From Deltaproteobacteria bacterium (GTDB taxonomy: Bacteria > Desulfobacterota > Deferrimicrobia > Deferrimicrobiales > Deferrimicrobiaceae): a stretch of 33,466 bases of DNA. The stretch lies in NCBI GenBank assembly GCA_025356865.1, contig JANXQJ010000008.1, positions 1 to 33,466 on the forward strand, in the 5' to 3' direction. Below the pieces are notes generated by a model. The model was not told the DNA's origin. It saw only the letters and a list, made by a program, of their open reading frames with translations, and did no database searches. A program made the translations under genes and the position numbers. Shown here one piece after another: positions 1-9,422 of this stretch (position 1 is its first letter; the number at the start of each line of letters is the position of its first letter).

Positions 1-1
1 G

Positions 2-838
2 GTGTCGGTGATCATCCCCACCCTCGGCCGCTTCACGTTGCAGGCGTGCCGCGAAGCGCTCGCGCGGCAGACGCGGCCTCCGGACGAGATCGTCGTCGTC
101 GAGGATTCAAATCGTCGCGGCCCCGCCTGGGCGCGCAACGAGGGTATCCGGCGGGCGAAGGGCGACCTGGTCGCCTTCACCGACGACGACTGTGTTCCGG
201 CTGACGACTGGCTCGAGCGCCTGGTGTCGGCGATCGACCGGCACGAGGCGGCGGGCGCGGGTGGCACGCTCGAGGAGACGGATCCGCTCCTGGCCGACAA
301 GAAGCGGCGGCGCGGCCTTCCGGTGAAGGAGCAGGTCGACGAGATCGGCCGGGTCGGGGACACGGGCAACATCGTGTTCCGGCGGGAATGGCTCGAGCGG
401 CTGGTTCGGGAAGACGGACACGTATTCGACGAGAGATACGGCAACTTCGGGTCCGAGGATGCAGAGATGGCGCTCCGGCTGCGCCGCCTCGGTGCGAAGC
501 TGGTCTTCGTCCCGGCGACGGTTTCGCACCTCCGGAAGGCGACGCCCCGCGGGTACTTCGTCCACCAGTACCGGCGGGGGAGGGGAATCGCCATCCTGGA
601 CCGCGCCCGGCGAAGGATGGGGACGGGGCTCGTCCCGGGGAAAAGCCTCTTGTGGGACCCTGCCGGAAACTCGGCGGGGCCGGCGCAGTGGATGCGGGCT
701 TTCCTGAAGAAGGCGATCGGGCCGTTCGACGCCGGCAGCTTCCACACCTTCCGCGCGTTCGCCGTTTTCTGGGCCGGGGAGAAGTTCGAGGGGCTCGGCT
801 TCCTCCGGCAGCTTCTCGCCATGCGGGGGCGCCGGTGA
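2..838 (+). CDS. Family 2 glycosyltransferase (5' end may lie outside the window)
   Basis: This is a GT-A fold glycosyltransferase that would move a sugar from a nucleotide-sugar donor to a glycan acceptor at the cytoplasmic face of the membrane. The first residues, VSVIIPTLGR, are the usual beta-1 strand of GT2 enzymes. The metal-binding acidic motif is visible as FTDDDC near residue 60, and a GNFGSEDAEMALRL stretch near residue 150 fits the ED acceptor motif. The reading frame opens with GTG at base 2, so the true start may be upstream of the window. The stop overlaps the next start (GTGA), so it is the first visible member of a six-gene operon. The family is secure; donor and acceptor cannot be read from sequence. 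Confidence 0.9.
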   Translation: MSVIIPTLGRFTLQACREALARQTRPPDEIVVVEDSNRRGPAWARNEGIRRAKGDLVAFTDDDCVPADDWLERLVSAIDRHEAAGAGGTLEETDPLLADKKRRRGLPVKEQVDEIGRVGDTGNIVFRREWLERLVREDGHVFDERYGNFGSEDAEMALRLRRLGAKLVFVPATVSHLRKATPRGYFVHQYRRGRGIAILDRARRRMGTGLVPGKSLLWDPAGNSAGPAQWMRAFLKKAIGPFDAGSFHTFRAFAVFWAGEKFEGLGFLRQLLAMRGRR

Positions 839-1923
839 AAATCTGCCTCTCCTGCGTCGAGATTTTCGCCTTCGGCAAGCATGGGGGCTTCGGCAGGATC
901 ACGCGCGCGCTGGGAAGGGAACTTGTCCTGCGGGGCCACGAGGTCTTCGCCGGCGTCCCCAGGCGTTCCGGGCAGGCTGCCGTCGAGTCGCTCGACGGGA
1001 TGACGGTGTTCGGGTATCGCCCGTCGCGATTGTGGGAGGCGTACCGATTTTATCGGGACAGCGGAGCCGATATCTTCCACTCGATCGAGCCGTCGGTCGC
1101 GACGGCGATCGCACGCGTTGCCGCACCTCGCGGGCGCCACTCGGTGATGCTGGTCGATCCGCGCGATCCGGGAGACTGGCGGATCGAGATGGCGCACCCT
1201 TCCGCTTCCCGCCTCCAGGTGATGGCGAACCGGCTGTATGAGGACGGGCCGCTCGTCCGCAACGCCGTCCGGAAGGCGGATGCCGTCTTCGCCTCCGCAC
1301 AATTCCAGTGCGACAAGGCCGTCCCGCTCTACGGGCTTTCACGGTCTCCCCGCTTTCTCCCGATGCCGGTCGAAATGCCGCTTTCCGTGCCCGAAAAGGA
1401 TGGCGCTCCGACCGTCTGCTATCTCGCGAGGCTCGACCGCCGGAAACGGCCGGAACGGTTTCTCGAGATGGCGTCCCGTTTCCCGGGCGTCCGCTTCCTC
1501 CTGATGGGCAAGGGGCGTGACGCCGCCTACGAAGCGAACCTTCGGAGCCGTTACGGCGGGCTCGCCAACGTCGAGTGGACGGGCTTTGTCGATCCGTACC
1601 GGTCGGATGCCCTCTCCGGCCTCCTGGCCCGGAGCTGGGTCCTCGCCAACACCGCTGCGCGCGAGGGGCTCCCCGTCTCGTTCGTCGAGGCGGCCGCGCA
1701 CGGTTGCGCGATCCTGAGTTCTGTCGATCCGGACGGCTTCGCATCCCGGTTCGGCCACCATGCCGGGGACGGCGATTTCGAACAGGGGCTCGTGCGGTTG
1801 CTCGAGGGCGACCGGTGGCGCGCGCTCGGAGAAGCCGGCCGGGGGCACGTCGCCTCGCTGTTCGAAACGGGCCGGGCGGTCGCCGAACACGAGGCGGCGT
1901 TCCGGGAAGTGCTGGCGCGATGA
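835..1923 (+). CDS. Family 4 (group 1) glycosyltransferase, tandem copy 1
   Basis: This is a 362-residue GT-B retaining glycosyltransferase that probably adds a sugar to a lipid-linked or surface glycan. The GTG start at 835 overlaps the previous TGA. The frame stays open further upstream, but that extension only shadows the first gene. The N-terminus has the glycine-rich acceptor-domain loop (GKHGGFGRITRALGREL). The C-terminal donor domain has the family E-x7-E pattern in REGLPVSFVEAAAHG. It is a close paralogue of the next gene: both begin KICL-S-VEIFA-GK-GGFG and share the DPDGFASRFGHH-type segment near the C-terminus. This indicates tandem duplication followed by divergence. The linkage made is unknown. 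Confidence 0.92.
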   Translation: MKICLSCVEIFAFGKHGGFGRITRALGRELVLRGHEVFAGVPRRSGQAAVESLDGMTVFGYRPSRLWEAYRFYRDSGADIFHSIEPSVATAIARVAAPRGRHSVMLVDPRDPGDWRIEMAHPSASRLQVMANRLYEDGPLVRNAVRKADAVFASAQFQCDKAVPLYGLSRSPRFLPMPVEMPLSVPEKDGAPTVCYLARLDRRKRPERFLEMASRFPGVRFLLMGKGRDAAYEANLRSRYGGLANVEWTGFVDPYRSDALSGLLARSWVLANTAAREGLPVSFVEAAAHGCAILSSVDPDGFASRFGHHAGDGDFEQGLVRLLEGDRWRALGEAGRGHVASLFETGRAVAEHEAAFREVLAR

Positions 1924-3005
1924 AAATCTGCCTGATCAGCGTCGAGATCTTCGCCTGGGGAAAATACGGCGGATTCGGCAAGGCGACGCGGAGCATCGGC
2001 CGCGAACTGGTGCGGCGCGGGCACGAGGTTTCCGCGGTCGTGCCACGCAGGCAGGCGCAGCGGGCCGTGGAGACGCTCGACGGCATCCGGGTGCTCGGCT
2101 TCCCCCCCCTTCGCCCCTGGGAGGCGTACAACCTGCTGAAGTCAGCCGATGCCGAGGTCTACCACTCGTGCGAGCCGTCGACCGCGACGTGGCTGGCGAT
2201 GCGCGCGATGCCCGGGCGGAAGCACGTCGTCACGGTCCGCGACCCGCGGGATTTCGGCGACTGGTCGCTGGAATTCGCGAGGCCTTCCCTAAGCCGGATC
2301 CAGGTGCTGCACAACTGGCTCTACGAGAACAATCCGCTCGTCCGCCGAACCGTCCGCCGGATGGACGCCGTCTACGCGACCGCGCACGACCTGGTCCCGA
2401 AGATCCGGAGGATCTACGGGCTCTCCCGCGATCCGGTCTTCCTGCCCACGCCCGTCGAGGTGCCGCCTGCCTCCGAAAAGCCGGTGCGGCCCACGGTCTG
2501 CTACGCGGCGAGGCTCGACCGCCGGAAGCGCCCCGAACTTTTCCTCGACCTCGCCGCCCGCTTTCCGGCCGTCCGCTTCGTCGTGATGGGAAAGTCGCGC
2601 GACGCGGGCTACGAGGCGTCGCTCAGGCGGAGCCACGCCGGCATCCCCAATCTCGAATTCATGGGTTTCGTCGACCAGTTCGGTTCCGGCGAACATTCAC
2701 GCGTACTCGCCGAAAGCCGGGTCTTCGTGAACACGGCCACGCGGGAGGGCCTCCCGAACTCGTTTCTCGAGGCGGCTGCGCACGGTTGCGCGATCCTCAG
2801 CCACGTCGACCCCGACGGTTTCGCCTCGCGCTTCGGCCACCGCGTCGAGCGCGATGATTTCGCCGGGGGGCTTTCGCGGCTCCTCGAAGGCGACCGGTGG
2901 CGGGAACTGGGCGAGGCGGCCCGCCGGCACGTCGAGGAAACCTTCGCGCTTCCGCACGCGCTCGACCTGCACGAAGCGGCATACCGGGACGTGCTGGGGC
3001 GATGA
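1920..3005 (+). CDS. Family 4 (group 1) glycosyltransferase, tandem copy 2
   Basis: This is a 361-residue GT-B glycosyltransferase and the tandem paralogue of the preceding gene. The ATG overlaps the preceding stop as ATGA. It shares the loop GKYGGFGKATRSIGREL and the donor-domain motif REGLPNSFLEAAAHGCAIL with its neighbour, and the two align over their whole length without large gaps. Divergence is high enough for different donor or acceptor use, while the gene order suggests consecutive steps in one glycan. The next gene starts inside its stop codon (ATGA at 3002). The family call is firm; the substrate is not predictable. Confidence 0.92.
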   Translation: MKICLISVEIFAWGKYGGFGKATRSIGRELVRRGHEVSAVVPRRQAQRAVETLDGIRVLGFPPLRPWEAYNLLKSADAEVYHSCEPSTATWLAMRAMPGRKHVVTVRDPRDFGDWSLEFARPSLSRIQVLHNWLYENNPLVRRTVRRMDAVYATAHDLVPKIRRIYGLSRDPVFLPTPVEVPPASEKPVRPTVCYAARLDRRKRPELFLDLAARFPAVRFVVMGKSRDAGYEASLRRSHAGIPNLEFMGFVDQFGSGEHSRVLAESRVFVNTATREGLPNSFLEAAAHGCAILSHVDPDGFASRFGHRVERDDFAGGLSRLLEGDRWRELGEAARRHVEETFALPHALDLHEAAYRDVLGR

Positions 3006-3964
3006 CCGGGTCCGCGGAACCCGAAGCCGGACTTTTCGGATATCATGAGGCGATGGATCTCTCGATCATCGTGCCGATGTACAACGAGGAGGCGTCGCTG
3101 CCGCACCTCCACGCGGCGATCGTCCGCGCCATGGCGACGTCCGGGGTGGATTACGAGATGGTTTTCGTCGATGACGGCAGCTCCGATTCGACGTTCGAGG
3201 TGGCCAGGGGCCTCGCGGCAGGCGACTCCCGGCTGCGCGTCGTCCGGCTCCGCCGGAACGCGGGGCAGACGCCGGCGATGGCGGCCGGTTTCGAGCACGC
3301 CCGGGGCGAGCGGTTCGTGACGCTCGACGCCGACCTGCAAAACGACCCCGAGGATATCCCGCGCCTCCTTGCGACGCTCGACGAGGGCTACGACATCGTC
3401 TGCGGGTGGCGCGAAAAGCGGAACGATCCGTTCCTGACCCGGCGGCTCCCCTCGCTCGTCGCCAACCGGATCATCGCCCGGGTCACCGGCGTTCCCATCC
3501 GCGACAACGGCTGCTCTCTCAAGGCGTACCGGGCCGACCTGATCCGCCGGGTTCCCCTCTACGGCGAGATGCACCGTTTCATCCCCGCGATGGCGAAACC
3601 GGCCGGGGCGCGAGTTGCGCAGATCCCGGTCCGCCACCATCCGCGCCGGTACGGACGATCGAAGTACGGCCTTTCCCGGGTCTGGAAGGTGCTGCTCGAC
3701 CTGCTGATGATCAGGCTGCTGGCGTCGTCCGCCGCCAGTCCGCTGGCGGGCTTCGGAACCGCGGCCGCAGGGGCGGCCCTGCTCGGGGGACTCGGCGTCG
3801 CGTGGTGCGTCCGGATCGCCTGGCGCGACCCGTCCTCCGGGCTCCTGGTCCCCATGGGGGTGTCGGCCCTTTTCCTCACGCTCTCCTGTTTCCTCGCGCT
3901 TTCCGGGCTTCTCTGCGAACTCGTCAAGTCGCGGGGCGCGCTGACGCCCGTGATTTCGTCATGA
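3002..3964 (+). CDS. DPM/GtrB-like family 2 glycosyltransferase with C-terminal membrane segments
   Basis: This enzyme resembles polyprenyl-phosphate sugar synthases (dolichol-phosphate mannose synthase, GtrB, ArnC). These transfer a sugar from a nucleotide donor to undecaprenyl phosphate at the inner membrane. The catalytic landmarks are complete: DLSIIVPMYNEE, DDGSSDST, LDADLQNDP (the DxD site) and DNGCSLKAYR. Two hydrophobic segments follow near the C-terminus. Two starts are possible: ATG 3002, in an ATGA overlap like every other junction of this operon, or ATG 3053, which has GAGG nearby and gives a typical family N-terminus. I list 3002 on the operon pattern. It could supply the lipid-linked sugar used by the GT39-like enzyme two genes downstream. 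Confidence 0.9.
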   Translation: MTGSAEPEAGLFGYHEAMDLSIIVPMYNEEASLPHLHAAIVRAMATSGVDYEMVFVDDGSSDSTFEVARGLAAGDSRLRVVRLRRNAGQTPAMAAGFEHARGERFVTLDADLQNDPEDIPRLLATLDEGYDIVCGWREKRNDPFLTRRLPSLVANRIIARVTGVPIRDNGCSLKAYRADLIRRVPLYGEMHRFIPAMAKPAGARVAQIPVRHHPRRYGRSKYGLSRVWKVLLDLLMIRLLASSAASPLAGFGTAAAGAALLGGLGVAWCVRIAWRDPSSGLLVPMGVSALFLTLSCFLALSGLLCELVKSRGALTPVISS

Positions 3965-4908
3965 ACGGCACCGGCCCGCCCGTCGCGCTTTCGGTCATCA
4001 TCCCCGTGAGCGGGGATCACGACGACCTGACGCTCCTTCACGGCGGCTATTCGGCGGTGATCGGGCGGCTGGACCGCACGCACGAGTTCATCTACGTGGT
4101 CGACGGCGATCTCCCCGACGCGCTCCGGTCGCTCGAGCGGTTGCGGGAATCGGGCGCCCCGATCCGGATTCTCCGGCTGGGACGCGCCTTCGGCCCGGGG
4201 GTGGCGATCCAGGCGGGGATCGGCCACGCGTCGGGCGACCGGGTCATCGTCCTGCCGCCGAGGGCCGTGATCGACCCCGACGGCATCCCCGCCCTGGTCG
4301 GCGCGCTAGCCGAAGCCGACGTGGTCGACGCCCGCCTCTCGGGGAGTTCCTCGGGCTTCCTCCGGCGGATGCAATCCGCGGCTTACCACGCGCTCGCCGG
4401 CCGGCTTCTCGGCTACCGGGGCGCCGCGCTCGGCGGCGGCCCCCGTGCCTTCCGGCGGGCACTTCTGGAAGAGATTCCCCTCTACGGAGAGCGGTACCGC
4501 TTCCTTCCGCTCCTCGCGTGGCGCCACGGATTCCGGGTCGTCCGCATCGACGTCCGCGCCGCCGCCGGCGCCGTCCCTCCGCTCGCCTGGGGGCCCCGTG
4601 CCTGCCTCGGCGGGTTGCTCGACCTGCTCGCGATCTTCTTCCTGCTAAGGTTCACGAAGCGCCCCCTCCGCTTTTTCGGGGCGATCGGCACCGTCGTGCT
4701 CTCGGTCGGCCTCTTGATGTCCGGCTGGCTGATCGGCCTCAAGCTGTTCCTGCACCAACGCCTCGCCGATCGTCCGATGCTGCTGTTGGCGGCGCTGCTG
4801 GTCGTCCTCGGCGTCCAGATCGTCGCGCTCGGGCTGATCGGGGAGATCGTCATCTACACCCACGCCCGCGAGGTGAAGGAGTACGCGGTGGAAGAAGTCG
4901 TCGGGTGA
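3961..4908 (+). CDS. DPM-like family 2 glycosyltransferase homologue lacking the DxD site
   Basis: This 315-residue protein is built like its upstream neighbour: an N-terminal GT2 domain (ALSVIIPVSGDHDD) and two strong C-terminal membrane segments. However, the key residues are changed. Where the neighbour has LDADLQNDPEDIP, this one has LPPRAVIDPDGIP, so the DxD metal site becomes PPR. DNGCSLKAYR is replaced by GGGPRAFRRA. The following EIPLYGERYRFLP matches the neighbour's VPLYGEMHRFIP, so the alignment register is certain. It starts at ATG 3961, overlapping the preceding stop. It may be a catalytically dead partner that binds the active enzyme or lipid carrier, or an enzyme with an altered mechanism. 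The frame is intact and codon use normal, so it does not look like a decaying gene. Confidence 0.85.
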   Translation: MNGTGPPVALSVIIPVSGDHDDLTLLHGGYSAVIGRLDRTHEFIYVVDGDLPDALRSLERLRESGAPIRILRLGRAFGPGVAIQAGIGHASGDRVIVLPPRAVIDPDGIPALVGALAEADVVDARLSGSSSGFLRRMQSAAYHALAGRLLGYRGAALGGGPRAFRRALLEEIPLYGERYRFLPLLAWRHGFRVVRIDVRAAAGAVPPLAWGPRACLGGLLDLLAIFFLLRFTKRPLRFFGAIGTVVLSVGLLMSGWLIGLKLFLHQRLADRPMLLLAALLVVLGVQIVALGLIGEIVIYTHAREVKEYAVEEVVG

Positions 4909-6917
4909 AACGGCCGTTCGACCCGATCCGCGGATTGCCGATCCTGCTGGCGCTGGCCGCCGTCGCGCTGGGCCTTTACGCCCGTCTCACGGGATTCGGC
5001 CGCTGGCCCGTCTCCTACGACGAGTTCTTCATCGGGCAGTCGGTCCGCAACATCCTCGAACACGGGGTTCCGAGGATCGGCGAAAACGGATTGTATGTCC
5101 GGGGATTGCTGGTGCAGTACGTGGCGGCCGCCGCCCGCCTCGCCGGGATGGGCGAGGAATCCGCGATCCGGCTTCTTCCGCTCCTGTGCAACCTCTCCGC
5201 GATTCCGGCGCTCTGGTTCCTTGGACGGCGCCTCGGCGGCCGTGCCGCCGCATCGGTTGCGGTCGTTCTCTTCGCCCTCTCGGCCTGGGAGATCGAGTTC
5301 TCCCGCTTCGGCCGGATGTATGCGCCGATCCAGGCGATCACCCTCTGGCTTGCGATCCTGATGAACGGCGTCATTTCCGACGGGCGGGAAGATTGGCGGA
5401 AATGGATCGCGGCGCTGGTCGCCCTGTCGATCCCCGTTCACGAAAGTTCGGTCTTTCTCGCCCTCGCCCTCTTCCTTCCCGACCTGGCCGCCTGGCGCCG
5501 CCCGAAGGTTTCCCACCTGGTGACGGCGGTTGCGTTGCTCGTGGCGGCCGTCTACTGGAACGGAAACGATTTCCGGAAATTCTCGCCCGCGAAGTCGCCC
5601 GAGGGCGTGGCCCGCGTCGCGAAGACCGCCAAAAACGCCGGGGGGAAACTGTTGCTCCCCGCTCCCCTGATGCCGTTGATGAAGGATCGCCCATGGGGGA
5701 TGGTGCCGGTGGGCGCCGCGTCCGCTGGCGCGGGCTTCCTGCTGTGGCGCGCGTTCCGGAAGCGGGACGGCGTGAAGGCGGGTGCCGGGCGCGCGGTGCT
5801 GGCGGGCAGCTGGATTCTCGGGTTCGCCCAGGCCTTCGCAGCGCTTCCGATTTTCTGGGGAATGGCGGCGATGAACGGATTCACCGGTCCCCGGGGTCCT
5901 GCCCGTCGCCGCATCGTGTTGTCGGCGCTCGGGATCGCGGGACTGTTTTTCGCCGCGTGGGGCCTCTACGCAGCCGGAATCGTGACGGATCCCGGCGTGA
6001 AACTGACGGCGTCCCCCGGGACGGTGCTGGCCCGGTTGCTCTTCGGCTGGCCCGATATCGCGGACCGGATCTTCCCGATCTGGTGGACGGTGCTTCCCCG
6101 GTTCCTGATGGCGACGCTCCTCGTCACGGCGGTCGCCCTGCCGCTCTGGCGGAAGGGGCCTCCGGACCGGCTTCGCGGGCTACAGGCGGTCGGGACGCTT
6201 TTTCTTTTCCTGCTCGCCCTCTCCGCGGTCGTCCGGACCCCCTATGTCAGCACCCGCTACACCTTTCCCCTGGTGCCGTTCCTCTTCCTTTTCGTAGCCT
6301 GCGGGCTGGCGGCCTTCGCCCGCGCGCTGGCGACCGCCCCGCGCCGAAGGGCGCTGATCCTGGTCGTGATGACGGTGGCCTTCCTGGGGCTCTCCGAGGA
6401 CACCCGGTTCAACCGGCTGTTCCATCCCGACGCGCCGCGCACGAACTTCCGGATGGACGACACGCTGGCCGAAGTCCACCACTACATTCCCCGCTTCGAT
6501 TTCCGTTCGCCGGCCGTCTTCGTCGACGCGAATCGCCGCCCGGGAGACCGGGTGGTGCTGACACTGCTGCAGCCCGCGTTCTACCTCTCCCGGCCTGCGG
6601 ACGGCTTCTACATCCAGCAAGGCAGTTCCGAGTTCTTCAACCATCACGACGCGAAGACGGGCCGGGAACGGTGGACCGGGATTCCGGTGCTTCCGAACCT
6701 GGATGCGATGAAGGGCGTGCTGAATGCGCCGGGGACCACGTGGCTGATCGCGGGGAGCGGCGATTTCCCGTTCGACCGGGACCTGCACCGGTCGCTGGCG
6801 CAGGCTTTCGGCGCGGGCATCGCCTTCAAGGGCGTGGACCGGCAGGTAGTGGTCTACAAGGTGGCGGGTGGGGATGCGCCCCCGCCGGGTGAGAGTCCCG
6901 GGACGGTTCGGCAGTAG
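4905..6917 (+). CDS. GT39/ArnT-like integral membrane glycosyltransferase
   Basis: This is a 670-residue polytopic inner-membrane protein of the PMT/ArnT superfamily (GT-C fold). Such enzymes take a sugar from polyprenyl phosphate and attach it to lipid A, another glycan or a protein on the periplasmic side. The first membrane segment is followed by SYDEFFIG near residue 38. An acidic pair at that position in the first periplasmic loop is the family's catalytic signature. Many hydrophobic segments follow, with a soluble C-terminal portion. The GTG start at 4905 overlaps the previous stop (GTGA); the longer open frame upstream is a shadow of the preceding gene. It ends 16 bases before the convergent ABC transporter. 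As the last gene of the operon it is the likely final transfer step. Confidence 0.88.
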   Translation: MKRPFDPIRGLPILLALAAVALGLYARLTGFGRWPVSYDEFFIGQSVRNILEHGVPRIGENGLYVRGLLVQYVAAAARLAGMGEESAIRLLPLLCNLSAIPALWFLGRRLGGRAAASVAVVLFALSAWEIEFSRFGRMYAPIQAITLWLAILMNGVISDGREDWRKWIAALVALSIPVHESSVFLALALFLPDLAAWRRPKVSHLVTAVALLVAAVYWNGNDFRKFSPAKSPEGVARVAKTAKNAGGKLLLPAPLMPLMKDRPWGMVPVGAASAGAGFLLWRAFRKRDGVKAGAGRAVLAGSWILGFAQAFAALPIFWGMAAMNGFTGPRGPARRRIVLSALGIAGLFFAAWGLYAAGIVTDPGVKLTASPGTVLARLLFGWPDIADRIFPIWWTVLPRFLMATLLVTAVALPLWRKGPPDRLRGLQAVGTLFLFLLALSAVVRTPYVSTRYTFPLVPFLFLFVACGLAAFARALATAPRRRALILVVMTVAFLGLSEDTRFNRLFHPDAPRTNFRMDDTLAEVHHYIPRFDFRSPAVFVDANRRPGDRVVLTLLQPAFYLSRPADGFYIQQGSSEFFNHHDAKTGRERWTGIPVLPNLDAMKGVLNAPGTTWLIAGSGDFPFDRDLHRSLAQAFGAGIAFKGVDRQVVVYKVAGGDAPPPGESPGTVRQ

Positions 6918-6933
6918 GCCACCGGAGGCGGGA

Positions 6934-8613
<1,680 letters not shown>

Positions 8614-8652
8614 CACGCCTGCCTCCTTCGATCGAGCGCCGGTTGGCCCTCT

Positions 8653-8681
8653 ACGTTAAACCGGTGCGGCGAAAAGGTAAA
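8653..8681 (-). promoter_or_regulatory. Possible sigma70-type promoter for the ABC exporter
   Basis: On the minus strand a TTTACC -35-like hexamer (8681-8676) is followed after 17 bases by TAACGT (8658-8653). This lies about 40 bases upstream of the exporter start. Each hexamer matches consensus at four of six positions, so this is a weak call from sequence alone. Confidence 0.3.
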
Positions 8682-8786
8682 GCGGCGAGCGGGAGTCGGG
8701 CGGGGTTGCCGGGAACGGTATTCCGGTGGCAATATAGGAAGTCGCTTTCCGGGCGGCGTGCGGATAGACGGGACGAAGGGGGAACG

Positions 8787-9320
8787 ATGGAGCGGAAGAC
8801 GATGATCGGGATCGTGGCCGGCGGTCTGGTAGTCGTGGGGGTGGGCATTGCTGGGTTGAGGCACGCGGCCGCGCCGGGTCCGGACGAAGTGGCCGGGGCT
8901 GCGAAACTTCGCGCCCTGGGGGATCGGATTCCGGCCGGGGGCCCGCTTTCGGCATCCGATTCCGGGCTCGCACCCGGGGTCGGGACAATGTCTGGTCAAG
9001 GAAACTCTCCCGTACCGGGGGGGCAGACCCCGGTTTCCGCGCTTGCGGTGCCGCGCCTGAAAGTGCCTCCGAGCCGAAAGGGGATCCAGGAGGAATCTCG
9101 CCGCGTGGCGCGCGAGCGGGCGATCGCCCAGGGGAAGCTGCCCGAGTTCGAAGCGCGGGAGAAGGAGCACGCCGACCGGGAGGCGAAAAAGAAGGCCGAG
9201 CGGGACAAGCGGCGCGAGGCGTTCAAGAAGCGGGTCGCGGATCGCCGGAAGGCGATCGAGGCTGCGCAGAAGGCCGGGCAACCGCCTCCGCCGCCGGAGG
9301 GCAGGAAGTTCACGCCTTGA
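8787..9320 (+). CDS. Membrane-anchored protein with charged helical tail (module copy A)
   Basis: This 177-residue protein matches no family I recognise. Residues 7-25 form one hydrophobic N-terminal segment, likely an uncleaved inner-membrane anchor. A Gly/Pro/Ala-rich low-complexity stretch follows. From about residue 100 to 165 there is a highly charged Lys/Arg/Glu/Ala region, likely a long helix or coiled coil, ending in QPPPPPEG. The ATG at 8787 is preceded by AAGGGGGAACG. The in-frame extension back to 8598 has no ribosome site and is not used here. A similar protein begins at 12177: both have a short N-terminal anchor and an arginine-rich helix with an AQGKLPEFE / AQGRLDGFE segment. 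Both also face a Gly-rich repeat gene across a hairpin. Confidence 0.75.
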   Translation: MERKTMIGIVAGGLVVVGVGIAGLRHAAAPGPDEVAGAAKLRALGDRIPAGGPLSASDSGLAPGVGTMSGQGNSPVPGGQTPVSALAVPRLKVPPSRKGIQEESRRVARERAIAQGKLPEFEAREKEHADREAKKKAERDKRREAFKKRVADRRKAIEAAQKAGQPPPPPEGRKFTP

Positions 9321-9360
9321 AAGGCGGGTCGTAGTCCGTTCGGTCTTGCGGCAGGAACAG

Positions 9361-9397
9361 GAAGGGGGGCGATCCTTTGCAGGGATCGCCCCCCTTC
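9361..9397. terminator. Bidirectional hairpin terminator between convergent genes
   Basis: A perfect 15-base stem (9361-9375 pairing with 9383-9397) encloses a 7-base loop, with a short pyrimidine-rich stretch after it on the + strand. It lies between the stop of the + gene at 9320 and the stop of the - gene at 9423, so it can serve both transcripts. An equivalent hairpin sits at the same place in the decayed copy (12787-12825). Confidence 0.8.
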
Positions 9398-9422
9398 TTC
9401 GTTGACGGTCTGGAACGACCTG

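Noticed and set aside
5186-6892. 568-codon + frame inside the GT39-like gene
   Set aside because: It is an out-of-frame reading of the membrane glycosyltransferase, Arg/Pro/Gly-rich, with no start signal.
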